Of a stretch of DNA of 64,000 bases, positions 20,997 through 31,864 are shown in pieces. The notes beneath the pieces were generated by a model. That model searched no databases. It was not told the DNA's origin and saw only the letters and a program-made list of their open reading frames with translations. The DNA is from Callosobruchus maculatus (taxonomy: Eukaryota; Arthropoda; Insecta; Coleoptera; Chrysomelidae): contig CATOUR010000205.1 in the NCBI GenBank assembly GCA_951848785.1, positions 1,550,001 through 1,614,000 of the forward strand, given 5' to 3'. The translations under genes and the position numbers were made by a program. Numbering within the stretch: the stretch's first letter is position 1; each line of letters starts with the position of its first letter.

Positions 20997-21547
20997 AGGC
21001 TCATTTGATAGACTTTTTTCTCTTTTCAATTACATGTCGGTACCCAAATACAATATGTATAAAAAAATTAAAAACTTTATGAAGTTTATTATATCAATAA
21101 GATTAATCTGGATATTCGAGATCTGTTAGTAGGCCAGTAAACGCGACAGAAGCTTTTTGACATATATGTCAAGACGTCAATATGGACGAATTAGAACAAC
21201 AAATACTAATTGAAGCTGCAGCACATTCTCCCAGAATGCTCAGAAATTATTTTCAAGCATTTTATGACAGGTCAGGCTACCGTCTTGCAGTTAATGGTGA
21301 ACATTTTGAACTCCTTAACTCCTTTTGTGATGGAAACCATTTAATTGCTAATTTCGTTCCGTCTTCAAGGCTTAATAAGAAACGCACATGCTCATTTGTT
21401 TTATTTTGATGGAAGATATATACTAGATTAATGTTATTGATGTAATAATGTTAATAAAATTTTGATTTTTTTTAACATTTTCTTGTATTTGGGTACTGAC
21501 ATGGTATGCCAATGAAAATAGAGAAAAAATCTTTATCAAATGAGCCT
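20997..21547 (+). mobile_element. 550-bp TIR element carrying a compact mini-gene
   Basis: Ends AGGCTCATTTGATA and its inverse continue as imperfect TIRs of about 65 bp, sharing TTTTTTCTCT and GGTACCCAAATACAA/GTACTGAC. Flanks are ATT on each side (or TA if the end base is counted differently). Between the TIRs lie a TATAAAAA-like box near 21057, an intact 75-codon ORF (21182-21409) and AATAAA at 21453-21458. The order promoter-ORF-poly(A) signal inside 550 bp is unusually complete for a MITE. Confidence 0.7.
21182..21409 (+). CDS. 75-aa hypothetical protein encoded in a MITE
   Basis: ATG at 21182 opens MDELEQQILIEAAAHSPRML, continues RNYFQAFYDRSGYRLAVNG, then ELLNSFCDGNHLIANFVPSS, and ends KKRTCSFVLF with TGA at 21407. 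I do not recognise a family. The composition is mixed and globular, with an acidic amphipathic start, aromatic middle and basic end, unlike the low-complexity chance ORFs around it. An AATAAA follows 44 bp after the stop and a TATA-like box precedes it by about 120 bp. It could be a remnant of a transposase N-terminus, an accessory protein, or chance; the compact layout argues mildly for real expression at some time. Confidence 0.4.
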   Translation: MDELEQQILIEAAAHSPRMLRNYFQAFYDRSGYRLAVNGEHFELLNSFCDGNHLIANFVPSSRLNKKRTCSFVLF

Positions 21548-22241
21548 ATTGAAAGGTTACGTTACTGATTTGTTTTCTCAAAAACACATCTGAATGTTAC
21601 TGTATTGTGGGAAACAATATTATATAACTTTTATATAAACAAAATTTTATACAACCATGATTTACTGTGGTATACACATAATGTGCACCCATTATATATT
21701 ATATAATTATTCTATGTCAGATTTGTTTTTGTTAAAGACTAGTCGAATATTAGATATTCATATATAATCATAAAAAATGACTGTTTAAAGGTTAACTCCT
21801 TAATTGTTGAATATTAAGTTGCATTTGCCATTTGTTGTTCCATGTGATATACAATAATAATAATAAAAAGGCCAACGTGAGGAACAACTGAATGGCAGCC
21901 ATGTCTGACCTTTCACAAAGATCTGATTTGGTATCAAAAGAGCATTAATAAATTTTTGGATACGAATTAAGTGATTTGAGTTAATATTGTGTTAGATTGT
22001 ATGTTCATTCATCAATGACAAACAACATATGTATACCTGAAGTTCAATTTTACTAACGTTTCGGCTACCCTTGTGGACCCTATTCATGTTCAGATTTTAC
22101 AAAAATTAATTTTGAATAAGTTTTTTCGGTATGGTTGAATATGCCTCAAGGAAAAACCCGAGCAATGTTCTTCAAACCCACTAGTGAGCTATAAGTTTTG
22201 TCCAGGATTTGTTGTTGGATCGCCATTTATTTACTCAATAA

Positions 22242-23461
22242 GGCGGTAGTCTCACTGAGACTCACTGGCACAAGCGACCAAATTTTTAACACTTACGTTC
22301 ATATGCGGCTGATCACATTACTCTTGTGTGAAGTGCGTTCGTGTAGAGCAAATTGTTCTATTTTAGAACATGTCCTAATTTTCACTCGATGCTCGATCGT
22401 AAGTTATTGTTCGCGCATGCGTATGAGGATGTTATTTCTGAGCAGCTGTTTGACATTTACATTGGCATTAAGGGAGGTGGATGTTTTTTTGTCTGCTAAT
22501 GGCGCGGATATTTGATCAACTGGCCAGTGGTGTCGTTTTAATTACTCACTATTTCATAATTATATACGTATATATGCGAAAACTATTATGGTAAATTGTT
22601 GGAATGTTCATAATAGATTTATTCTTAGTGGTTTAAATTAAAAATTAAACGTTTGTAATTTTCCCATTTATTTTTTTTTCTTATTGTTTTTTATTTATTT
22701 ATTTTTTATTCTCTTAGTTTTTCCGTTTTTTCTGACCTCAGATCATTTTTTTTATCAAATTATTTTTTTTTTTGGAGAGGGGGACTTTTTGTTTTTTTTA
22801 AGCTCTCTTTTCCAAATAATCTTAAATGTACATATTATACATGTGTGCTTAAAAATATTGTCTTACATAATAATTATTATCTAGATGCTATTGTTAGTAG
22901 GGTTGTTACAATTCATAATGATAGTTTCAGTATTTGTGTACAATATTTCTAAAGAATCCTATATACATTAGAGTGTTCACATCCTAAAATAGTGATTAGG
23001 TTAGTAGTAGCGACAGATATCGTGACAATTCACAGTACATTGCCGTAATCTCTTTCTCCAACAATTTACACTCCAATATGCAATGCTACAGTGATCCAGT
23101 TTCTCCACGTCTACAATAAGGGTTATTATCTAATCCTATTTTAGTTTTGTGTTGTGGGTTAAGTGTCTACTTCTCAATCGACATAAATTTCTAATATACT
23201 ATCTATTTATTTCTTCTCGGAACCAAGGTGCAGATCTGAGGTCTTGTATATTCTTGTATGTAGAGCCTGGTGTAGACTGGGTGTGAGGTGGATGGAACAA
23301 TATATGTACTCGTACAAACCGTACAACAATGTGTTGTGATTGTGACGATAGTATTAAAGGTTATTTGGTTGATAGCATTCGATTGTTCTCGACCAGTCTG
23401 ACCATCCAAAGAATGCTTACCTCATTCAACTTTTGCTCGCTTGCTCAGTGAGACTGCGGCC
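22242..23461. mobile_element. PIF/Harbinger-like non-autonomous element, 1.2 kb
   Basis: Left GGCGGTAGTCTCACTGAG and right CTCAGTGAGACTGCGGCC are inverted with one mismatch, flanked by TAA (22239-22241 and 23462-23464). The interior is T-rich from 22660 to 22880; the ORF there is poly-Phe/Leu low complexity. No transposase is seen. Confidence 0.7.
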
Positions 23462-23732
23462 TAAGACAGACATCATCGTGATCCTAAAACGCTAATGTAT
23501 TAAGGGCTTTGCATATATCAACAATGAAACACAGTACTGTGTATTCTTTGAGATTTTAAATTTCCCTATTTGTCAGTTAAGAACTCAGTTCACAAAAAAC
23601 AAAAACTTTTTCCTGGCACATTTGTTAAATAATGTCACTTATTCAAAATCAATTTTTATTAAAATTATGTACATACTTTGATTATACCTTCGTAGCTGGC
23701 CGAAAAGTCAGTACAGTTTATCTACAAGTATA

Positions 23733-25402
23733 CAAGGTGATCCACTTTATAATGGCATAACTTCAGGACATCGTAGATAATGTTAAAATAATGACAATTT
23801 TTCAATGCACTTATATCGGGGACTGCTTCGTTTACGCGATACAGGGTGTTCGAATTTTAGAGTGTGTGTGACGTAAAACATGAATCGTCGCGTCGGCCCA
23901 CAACATATTTTTTAAGAAATTGTAATCGTTGTCCTACAAAATACTATCTATTATTCGTCTCCGGTTGTAAACCGTGGACATTTTGTAAATGAAAAGGATA
24001 TCGGTGATCCCATTTTAGTACCCTTAAAATAGTGGTTCTAGACGTTCCGAAAGATTCGACTTACTCTTCTTTGTTAGCAGATGACAGAAAAGGTCTGCCA
24101 GTGCGCCATCTGGTACCCGAAGGTAACGGCAACCAAAGAGAATCGCTGCTAACAGCAGCAAACTTTTTGGTGGGACGACACGGCTCGTCCGCTTTAGCCA
24201 CCAGAGGAGCGCGGGTTCTATACGCTGCTGCGTATGAAAGCCGATATACGAGGGTTGCTCTATACCTCCGTCAATCCACCAGTACGCAGACAGCTGTTTC
24301 ACGCTTATTTGCGATCATCAGTGCGCCATAGGTCGATTGACGGAAATAGAGAGCATCAGGTCTTTCATGTTAACCAAACATGTGAAACATGTGTTAGCAG
24401 ATGACAGAAAAGTTCTGCCGGTACGCCATCTGGTATCCGAAGGTAACGGCAACCAAAGAGAATCGCTGCTAACAGCAGCAAACTTTTTGGTGGGACGACA
24501 CGGCTCGTCCGCTTTTAGCCACCAGAGGAGCGCGGGTTCTATACGCTGCTGCGTATGAAAGCCGATATACAAGGGTTGCTCTATACTCTTCTTTGACTTG
24601 TCCTTGGATTTCCATCAAATTCACGTACTGTGATTGTTTCTTCTTATGGTATTAATATTGCACTGATTAGGATTTATGGGAATGGCGCTCAAACCCTGAT
24701 GAACGGACTGATTGTGCACCTTTAAGAAAACATTATGATGCTGTAGTCTGTTAGGAAATCGGCTGTGGTATTCTCGAATTCCTTCTGCCAAATTTCCTTC
24801 ACAAAATTCACAAATAAAATGTACGTCGAGACGTCAGCATAATTTTGTTTAGAAAATTGGAAAGGCAAGGCAAGTTAAAAAATAATATGCAGACTTGCTC
24901 TAACCTAACGATACTTGAGAAATATTAATATCACCCATTGGTGAAAATGTGAAAAATAATTCAGCCTACCTCCAGATTATTTGCTGTCAGTAGTCCTACA
25001 TGACCGAAGAAAATCGCAAATATTCCGAAAACGGTTCGTTGTACGATAAAAATGCAAGAAAACTTTTTTGTTTTAAAAATCAACCATTGAATATTATTTT
25101 TATTTGCAACAAAGTCAGTGGTGTGGGAGTTTTTGATTTAGGGTAATTGTATAGCAATATCTTCACCACTGGTTTTTTAATTTATCGCTATATTCTCTAA
25201 ATCATGGAGGTTGCTTGTGCCAAATTTAAAATTTTTCCAAGCCGCGATTTAGGAAAAATTGAAAATAATATATGTAGATTTTTTTTTTAAGTTGCGGACC
25301 CTGTGTCTTAAAAGTGAAGATTTCCCGGATATACGCATATATAGAATTTTAACGTTATCTATGATGTCCTGAAGTTATGTCATTATAAAGTGGACCACCC
25401 TG
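23733..25402. mobile_element. Tc1/mariner-like non-autonomous element, 1.67 kb
   Basis: Left CAAGGTGATCCACTTTATAA and right TTATAAAGTGGACCACCCTG are inverted; homology extends over about 60 bp (ACTTCAGGACATC). TA lies on both sides. CAGGGTG-type ends and TA duplication fit mariner. It carries a nested SINE-like insertion at 24074-24583. No transposase frame is seen. Confidence 0.75.
24074..24583 (-). mobile_element. Composite SINE-like insertion with 12-bp target duplication
   Basis: Flanked by TACTCTTCTTTG at 24062-24073 and 24584-24595. Inside are two near-identical copies of about 190 bp (24074-24263 and 24394-24583; shared GGTAACGGCAACCAAAGAGA and TGGTGGGACGACACGGCTCG) separated by about 130 bp that includes an inverted pair CCGTCAATC/GATTGACGG. 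A long duplication fits target-primed reverse transcription. The two-copy form may be a dimeric SINE or an internal duplication. Apparent ORFs of 73-99 codons follow the duplicated block and are not protein-like. Confidence 0.6.
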
Positions 25403-25412
25403 TATATGTTTT

Positions 25413-25500
25413 TTTATTGATGACTAGTGAAGCGCCATGGAACAGGAGAGATAACCACATGATAAGGGCCAGTCTCATCTCATGATAAGTGATAGTGCAA
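25413..25500 (-). repeat. Dispersed repeat, 'CTTATCCTGTGG' family, diverged copy
   Basis: The minus strand reads CTTATCATGTGGTTATCTCTC then GCGCTTCACTAGTCATCAAT, matching 18925-19060 and 48120-48235. It directly abuts the right end of the mariner-like element. Confidence 0.5.
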
Positions 25501-25738
25501 ATAGCTTATCTATATATTTTGTCTCTGTCATTTGACATAAGCAAAAAAGTGACAAAAACTTACAGTTAGGGTATCTGACACTTACCAGGGGGTTGTAAAA
25601 CTGGTCCTGAGTTTTGGAAATTTAATTTGTCTTCTTTATCGATAAAATTCTAGACATTTCGCTATTTTGAACCAATAATGTGTGTGTGAGAGCTATGTAA
25701 CACAACCGCGCAATGTATCTCGTTTTTAGAAAGAAACT

Positions 25739-26071
25739 ATGCCGATCCTCCGCCGAATAAAGAGAGACCTTTACATTTGGGATTACTTTATTAAGGACTA
25801 CCGTGGTAACGTGACCTATTCCATGTGTAAATATTGCTGGAATACTTCCGTGGCTCACGTCACCAGAATGCGAAGACATGTGATGACAGGGTGTCCCACG
25901 TGTCCCATAAGTGCCCGTAAAAGGTATTTTGATTATTACAAAGATGAGATGATTAGACAGTTGAGGTTAGAGTTATCGGAGGATTCTGATGAGGAAGAGG
26001 ATGTTTGTAATACTTTTCTTAAAGTTGAGATGGTTGAATCTCCGGATGAAGACGGGCACGGTGAAGTGGAG
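25739..26071 (+). pseudogene. BED-type zinc finger exon (hAT-like), isolated first exon
   Basis: ATG at 25739 opens MPILRRIKRDLYIWDYFIKD, then YSMCKYCWNTSV, TRMRRHVMTGC, TCPISARKRYFDYYKDEMIR, and an acidic run SEDSDEEEDV. The W..(Y/F)F, C-x2-C, RRH...C pattern is that of a BED finger at the start of hAT transposases and their domesticated relatives. A donor GAG|GTACGT at 26072 ends the frame in phase 0, so this looks like a true exon 1. I see no dimerisation domain or later exon before the mariner remnant at 26342. It is either a truncated transposon gene or the first exon of a small nested gene whose remainder I missed. Confidence 0.5.
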
Positions 26072-26341
26072 GTACGTTGATCAGGGTAAATTGGATCTTG
26101 AAATGTTCGCGTTATTTGACGGTAGATGGTGTGAGCATTATCGAGAAAAAAATCGGAAATGTTTGTTGGCAACCTCCAACAGGGTTCGCCTCAAAGGACG
26201 GAGATTTTTGAAGTGGCTAGTCCTCTTCCTCCGCCAGGGCTGGAGAGGTGGGGAAGGTACCGTTCGACTCGTGTGAGTTTCCAGCATTTTGACTTCAACA
26301 TTCAGTGAAATAGAGCAGGGCCTACTTGAAACATCATCCTT

Positions 26342-26627
26342 CATTGGGTTGAAGCACTTCGCACCCGTGGTGTACCTGTCAACAAAAGATCACCAGGAGC
26401 CCCACGAATGGTTCGTGACCCTGAAATTGTGGAATGCGTTCGACAGTCGCTTCGTCGCAGTCCGACTCGATCTACTGGGCAACATGCTGCTGAACTTCAC
26501 CTTAGTGAGTGTTCGGATTACGCACAACGAATGAACTACGCACGTGAGATGGAAGCAGTTATCGAGCAAAATGAGAACCTCGTTTTGTTCATGAGTGACT
26601 AAGCTCACGTTCATCTTAGTGTCAACT
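26342..26627 (+). pseudogene. Mariner-like transposase fragment
   Basis: Frame EALRTRGVPVNKRSPGAPR, VRDPEIVECVRQSLRRSPTR, GQHAAELHLS, then after a deletion DYAQRMNYAREMEAVIEQNE and FMSD, a stop, and AHVHL. This is the helix-turn-helix region joined to the start of the catalytic domain of a mariner-family transposase (usual text: FMSDEAHFHL, with the first catalytic Asp). The E of DEAHF has become a stop. The central part is deleted. Confidence 0.7.
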
Positions 26628-26989
26628 GGTAATAGAAATAGTTTTATTCACCAGTAAATGCATAAACATTGTACGTTACATAAAAGAGTCCAGTTACTAC
26701 AAATATATACATTAACATGCAAGTGTAAATTACAATAATACATAATATAAATAACAAACAAAATAAGAACTAAGGGCTGACATTTGACCTTATATATTTG
26801 ATATAATCGTCTATTTTATACGGAGCTATATATTTCAGTAGATGTTTGTTTTTTCTCTTGAAAGCACAAATTGGCAGGTTTGAAATTTCACCAGGAAAGC
26901 ATTGAATAGTTGAATTCCAAACACCTTAGATCTATTAACCCTTCAACGAGGTAGTACCACTTTATTTTTACCTCTTGTTTAATACTTAT

Positions 26990-27620
26990 GAACCGATGAT
27001 ACATACTTATTGGTATTATTTTTTATGTGCATACATTTTCTAGTACTATTAATCCAAACAAAGTCATTATTTTATAATGTTCAAATAGATCCTTACAGTG
27101 TTCGACAGGTCTGGCATCCACTATGCCACGCACAGCAGCTACAGCTACAGCGTAAACACTTTTTGAAGCTGACTGAAGGATGCATTTAAAATTCCATAAC
27201 TTAATGACGAGTGGAATAAACCGTAATAAGCAGTCACTGATGCTTCAGTGTCCACCGTCTGCGATACCTACCGCATAAACTGCTCTTGATAATTTACAAC
27301 ACAGATTCTCTATCTGAAAAGACCAGGATAGAGACGAGTCTAGATCTATTCCCAGGAATCTCACATGTGAATGATTATTAGTCGATTTTAGCGAAAAAGA
27401 GAAAATATTTCCTTCGAATTGAACCGTTTTTTTGCATGACTTGTGATGGTATCCGCCTGTTGTGTTTCGCTTAGGTCTTCAGGGTTCATATTAAAACTGA
27501 AAGTTGTGTCGTCAGCGTACATAATTATTATAGCTGAATCTAGTGCTGCCATATGACAAACAAGATTATTTATATATAAAATAAAGAGAAATAGCCCCAA
27601 TATTGAACCTTGAGGACGCC
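26990..27620 (-). pseudogene. Non-LTR reverse transcriptase fragment
   Basis: The minus strand gives LFLFILYINNLV, then AIIIMYADDTTFSFNM (catalytic YADD), then after frame changes FLGIDLDSSLSWSFQIENL and AVAAVRGIVDARPVEHCKDL. This is the Jockey/CR1-like palm-thumb region. The upstream PQGS motif is shifted out of frame. Stops and frameshifts throughout. Confidence 0.75.
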
Positions 27621-27649
27621 TCCTTTAGAAATTAATGGTTGGTCAAACC

Positions 27650-28870
27650 CGTTGTTTTGATGTACCCTCTGCATCAGATTTGATTCTATAATATTATTAG
27701 TAACAACATGCTAGAAATTCACAAGTCAAACGGTACCCCCCCCCCCTCTCTGGCTCTAATCTGGGAAGAGTACTAGCCATTTCCTTTGTGTCAGACGCGG
27801 TACATGTGGACGTTCTTTTTCTCCTTAATACCATCCTTTCAAAAGTCACGAATAATTTTTACGTGGAAAATAATATACCCATTTAACTCGGGTGAAATAA
27901 GGGTTGTACACCTGAAGTAGATTTATAGAACATATCGTATTAGTTCCCTCATCAAAAGCGGTAAAAACCCATACATTTATTCAGAACTATTCCTGCAAAT
28001 GAGTTCCTGCATGTGGATTGCAGTCCGTGTCATATTATTAACTCACAAGACAGACAGCGTCGTAATATTTCTTTTTGCATTGATCTATAATGCGAATGTA
28101 ACACTATGTTCTTGAAGATTTCAGAATCACCATTAGCTAATTATGTAGCTAGTTTGCTAAAAATAAAATATATTTCTTGGCATAGCTGTCAAACGATGTC
28201 ACATATTTTAAAAGAATGGTTTACTTTGATAAAGTTCACAAGGCTGTTGTAAATTCAAACTGTCAGATGTAAAATTACAACTGGCAGTTTGAGTTCACAA
28301 TTGACGCTTTAGAAATGTAATTTGGTCCTTTTAAAGCTACTGGAAAAGCTATAAGATAATCTTGTTTATACTTTTAGTTTGATGGACTTGCTAACGGGCT
28401 ACCGTGATCTCATATCAGTTTTATTACAATGTTATTATTTTTTATGCGAAGCATCGCTTACTACAAAAATAATGCAAGAAACTTTGATTAATCAAAGAAA
28501 ATTGTACTAAAGATTAAAATAACTAGGAAATCGCCATAATTAAGGCACGTAATTATCCACAATATGGCAGAAATGTATGCTGGAATTTGGAGTGCAGTCA
28601 ACATTTAGAACACGTTGTATATTCGTAGAACATAAGATGTAACATGGCAATTGACATCTACTTGTCACGTGCTAAGTGGCAATCTGACAAGTCTGTGCTG
28701 AGGTGTCAACGACCAAACGTAAACGTGTCACATTTAAGATTCTATGGTTCTATTGCTTCAGCACACATGAAGGAATGTGTGTGGCGGTAAATAGTTGTAT
28801 TTAAAAGAAAGATAAGTCGATGAGTATGATAGAACATTTATGTAATAGTATATTTTTCAACGACCGCTAA
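27650..28870. other. Intron stretch without recognised gene
   Basis: AT-rich intron sequence. It includes a poly-C run near 27735 and a short inverted pair around 28250-28290 (CAAACTGTCAGATGTAAAATT / TTACAACTGGCAGTTTGA). No convincing ORF, TIR pair with duplication, or RNA gene was found. Confidence 0.5.
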
Positions 28871-28873
28871 TGA

Positions 28874-29659
28874 CAGTAATAACCCGCGCAGTTGAAGTTT
28901 GCAGCACGAACTATGCGAGTGGTGTAAATCAACAAGTGAGTTATACAATTTCCCCGAGTTGTATACTATACCTTATCTACGACCGGAGCAATTAATAGCA
29001 CGATTTAAATACATAATAACGAACTATTGACAACTTAACCCTTCGATCATATATAACTAGATAAATTATGCAGAGGATAGTTCCGAGTCCAAGACAGGGA
29101 TAGATACACATAAGCGTCAACTCGCGTATACATTGGTAGATTTTAAATTTGGCGCGCTTTGTCTGTCAACGAAGGAAGAGGCAGAGGTTAACCGGCCAGC
29201 GTTTAGGCGTCATTTCACGATTTAATCTTTGTTTATGTTGGCGGCTGAGTATGTTTTGAGTAGTATTGTGCAAATTGTGATTAAAAACAATGGTTGGAAC
29301 CTGTTCTCTGTGCAAAAAGGAACAAATACCGGGTGAGGGTCGATCTTGTCACACGTAAGTAATGTTTATATCATATTTGCAGTGGCGTAACTTTACGGTG
29401 CGTGCTTGCAACAGTCTGTTAGCGCCTGACGTTCCTTTATCAAGTTTCCATTTGAAAAAAGCATATGGGCAGTTAACAAATGCATCTCAGTTTACTATAA
29501 ATATCTGTAAGTCTGCGGAAAAATATCTCAAAGTCCAGTTATCTTTTAAAAAACTGAGTTCAGATAGTATACAACTCCGGGAAATTGTATAACTCACTTG
29601 TTGATTTACAGCACTCGCATAGTTCGTGCTGCAAACTTCAACTGCGCGGGTTATCACTG
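28874..29659 (+). mobile_element. P-superfamily-like non-autonomous element with THAP exon
   Basis: Ends CAGTAATAACCCGCGCAGTT and the inverse of CAGTGATAACCCGCGCAGTT form TIRs of about 100 bp, sharing GAAGTTTGCAGCACGAACTA and ACAAGTGAGTTATACAATTT. Flanks GCTAATGA and GGTTATGA (the latter at 29660-29667) agree at 6 of 8 positions, compatible with an old 8-bp duplication. The interior holds a THAP-like first exon with donor (29290-29354). The 8-bp duplication, CA ends and THAP exon together suggest the P superfamily. Confidence 0.65.
29290..29354 (+). pseudogene. THAP-like first exon with splice donor
   Basis: ATG at 29290 opens MVGTCSLCKKEQIPGEGRSC, then H, with donor GTAAGT at 29355. A C-x2-C pair about four residues from the start, followed by a His just before the exon end, is the layout of exon 1 in THAP genes, which commonly split near the H.FP motif. 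The remaining C-x2-H ligands would be in a second exon that the deletion removed. Too short to be sure from sequence alone. Confidence 0.45.
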
Positions 29660-29744
29660 GGTTATGAACAACGCCTACTAGTTACTAGTATCTACCGAAC
29701 TCTTGGAAACGTATATTATAATAATTATATATACGCTATAATGA

Positions 29745-30110
29745 TAATAATAACTGCAGGTGCAGTATTTATTTGACAGAAGAGAGGTTAGGTCGTCAAT
29801 AATTCGTAATTATTTTGTATTTAAGTCGTACTATCAATTGCTTCGATCGTAGATAAAAGGATAGTATTGGACTCGCGGTAATGGTAGTAACTCGCTTGTT
29901 AATTTACAGCACTCGCCTACGGCTCGTGCTGCAAACTTCATCTGCGTGAGTTATTACCGTCATTACCGCATAGTTGAACAATATTCTGTTATTTATGACC
30001 GAAGCTATAAATAGTATGATTTAAATACGTAACAATTACACTTATATTGACAAGTTAACCTCACTTCTCTGTCACTTAAATAAATGCTGTAACCATTCGA
30101 ATTAGCATTT
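29745..30110. repeat. Palindromic relative of the P-like element ends
   Basis: Arms 29745-29890 and 29965-30110 are imperfect inverted copies (TATTTATTTGACAGAAGAGAGG; TACGACTTAAATAC-type). The loop between them resembles the P-like TIR (GCACTCGCCTACGGCTCGTGCTGCAAACTTCA). It looks like end fragments of one or two related elements joined head to head. Confidence 0.55.
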
Positions 30111-30417
30111 GACGTTTCATAGCTGCACGGCTGGATCGTGAGTTATGAAAAATAATTCACACTGTTTTTTTATAGGTGGTACCTGTTCAGAAGTACTTTG
30201 GTAATGGCTGTTTAATCTAATGGGAGTAGATAAAATTATGTAAGGTTTTGTTTAATCAAAAAAAAAACAAAAACATAGGTGACACAACCATGAGCAAAAG
30301 CCACTAGCACCCTAGCCGTATTACTATTTAATAAAAAAAAACTGGTACTTGTTTGGCCAGATATTTGATAGAAAACTCTAGAACCACCCAATTGACGTAT
30401 GATTTTCCGATTGACAG

Positions 30418-30798
30418 ACCGCAAGGACGACAACAGAACCGGTGGGCAGCGCGCAACAGCAGCAATGTCCCCAGCCGACGGCCGAACCTATGGACGTGAG
30501 CAGCTCGGCCCCCTCCACGCTGACAGCAGCCCCCGCGGCACCCGCATCGGCCGCGGAACCGCCCGTGGCCGCCCCCACTGGCGCCGCCTCCGCCGAAAAC
30601 CGAGACCAAGAGGACGAGTTGGCGGCGTTGCACAGCGTGCTGCCCGAAAGCCTGAGCAGGGCGGTGAGCGAGCTGCTGTTGAAACCGCCGCCCAGGTTGA
30701 AACCGAGACCGCCCGGTATGCTGAGCACCGTTTTCGACGAGGGGATTCCCAGCTCCGCCGGAAGCGTCACGACTAGGATTAACTCGATTGCGCATAGG
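30418..30798 (+). CDS. Zmynd8: Zmynd8, internal exon 3 of 7 seen
   Basis: Acceptor CCGATTGACAG ends at 30417 and donor AGG|GTGAGT starts at 30799, giving 127 codons in phase 0. The text begins TARTTTEPVGSAQQQQCPQP, has an Ala/Pro-rich stretch (TAAPAAPASAAEPPVAAP), then a conserved-looking segment DELAALHSVLPESLSRAVSE, LLLKPPPRLKPRPPGMLSTV and GSVTTRINSIAHR. The Leu-rich helix-like part just before the coiled-coil exon fits the region upstream of the MYND domain in ZMYND8. It is strongly GC-rich for this window. The opposite-strand and shifted ORFs here are shadows. Confidence 0.8.
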
Positions 30799-31071
30799 GT
30801 GAGTTATAGAGGTTTTTTATTATATAAAAAAATGCAGCCCGGGCTCCGACACACCAAGCTGTACGCCCTTGGACACTCTCGCTGTGCTACAGCTCCATGG
30901 GCTTTCAGCCTTTGCGGGAGACTGATCATAAAAAACCCCCATAAGATCCTAATCCTCTTTAACTGTAACCTAAAAACAGAAACAGCTGCCGTACTTTGAC
31001 CCCATAAGGGCATCGCATATGCGATCCTAGAAGGAAACAAACCAAAACAGCAGGTTTTTAATATATTGAAA

Positions 31072-31416
31072 CTAACAAAAGAACGGCCTTCTTATCAAAA
31101 ATATTACACTCGATAAAAGCCCTGAACTATCGGTGTGCCGAGCCCACGGATGTTTGTCATCTATAGTGAGTCCCAAACATTTTACCGAGTTGCTCTGAAC
31201 TAATTTCGAGCTTTTAGGAAATATCAGCCTTTGGGTTTTGTCTTTGTTTAGTAGCAACTTATTGACATTAAACCATTTTTCTGCTATAGTTAGAACATGA
31301 TTTGAACTAACGAGTAGACTATCAAGGGTAGGGCTATGGGTTGTAAAATTGGTGTCTTCAGCAGATCTGGCGCATTTAATTTTGAACATGTGATAGCTTA
31401 GATCATTCACATACAT
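31072..31416 (-). pseudogene. Non-LTR reverse transcriptase fragment
   Basis: The minus strand reads MYVNDLSYHMFKIKCARSAE then DTNFTTHSP, where AEDT replaces the catalytic YADD, followed by KWFNVNKLLLNKDKTQRLIF and KCLGLTIDDKHPWARH. The order ND...xADDTN....W...NKL.LN..KT....V.FLG..ID matches Jockey/CR1-like reverse transcriptases. The catalytic motif is mutated, so it is dead. Confidence 0.7.
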
Positions 31417-31690
31417 GGTGCGCCAAACTGCGATTTTCCTAAAGGTGTGATAAACCTGAACTCCCTAGTCATATCGCAGTGACTTTTTGAAGCAGTTTAT
31501 CCATGATATTGCTCCACGTTTACCTTTTTTGGGCTTCGCTATATTTGCTTGGAACAATAGCTCGGGTGACTTACAATTTCCTCCTTCGGAGGAGCTAGGT
31601 GAAAAAACATACAACATGCTACATCTAGTAAAGGATCATAATATTGGAAACACATAAGTAACCGTTTTAAAGATATGTGGTTATCAATAA

Positions 31691-31864
31691 GTCAGTGCAC
31701 AGTCAAATTTCCAAATGTAATTTTTTTATCGAAGTAGGCTGTGATTGCGTCACTAGCAAATTTTGATAGTAACAAAGTATGTAGCGTTTGTTGTTGCAAC
31801 TGACATCTAATCCCAGCCTACTACGATAAAAAAATTACATTTGGAAATTTGACTGTAAACTGAC
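31691..31864. mobile_element. 174-bp MITE with TAA duplication
   Basis: GTCAGTGCACAGTCAAATTT at the left; the right arm is its inverse with two mismatches, arms of about 50 bp (CCAAATGTAATTTTTTTATC). Flanked by TAA on both sides (31688-31690 and 31865-31867). Confidence 0.85.

Noticed and set aside
22684..22884. ORF rich in Phe/Leu/Ile resembling a membrane protein
   Set aside because: It comes from poly-T low-complexity sequence inside a TIR element.
24024..24572. Several ORFs of 73-99 codons on both strands
   Set aside because: They repeat with the duplicated SINE-like block and exist in several frames, as expected for non-coding repeats.
30328..30795. Long minus-strand ORFs (130-155 codons) over exon 30418-30798
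   Set aside because: They are antisense shadows of a GC-rich exon. The composition is Gly/Arg-rich with no domain, while the + frame has proper splice sites and phase.
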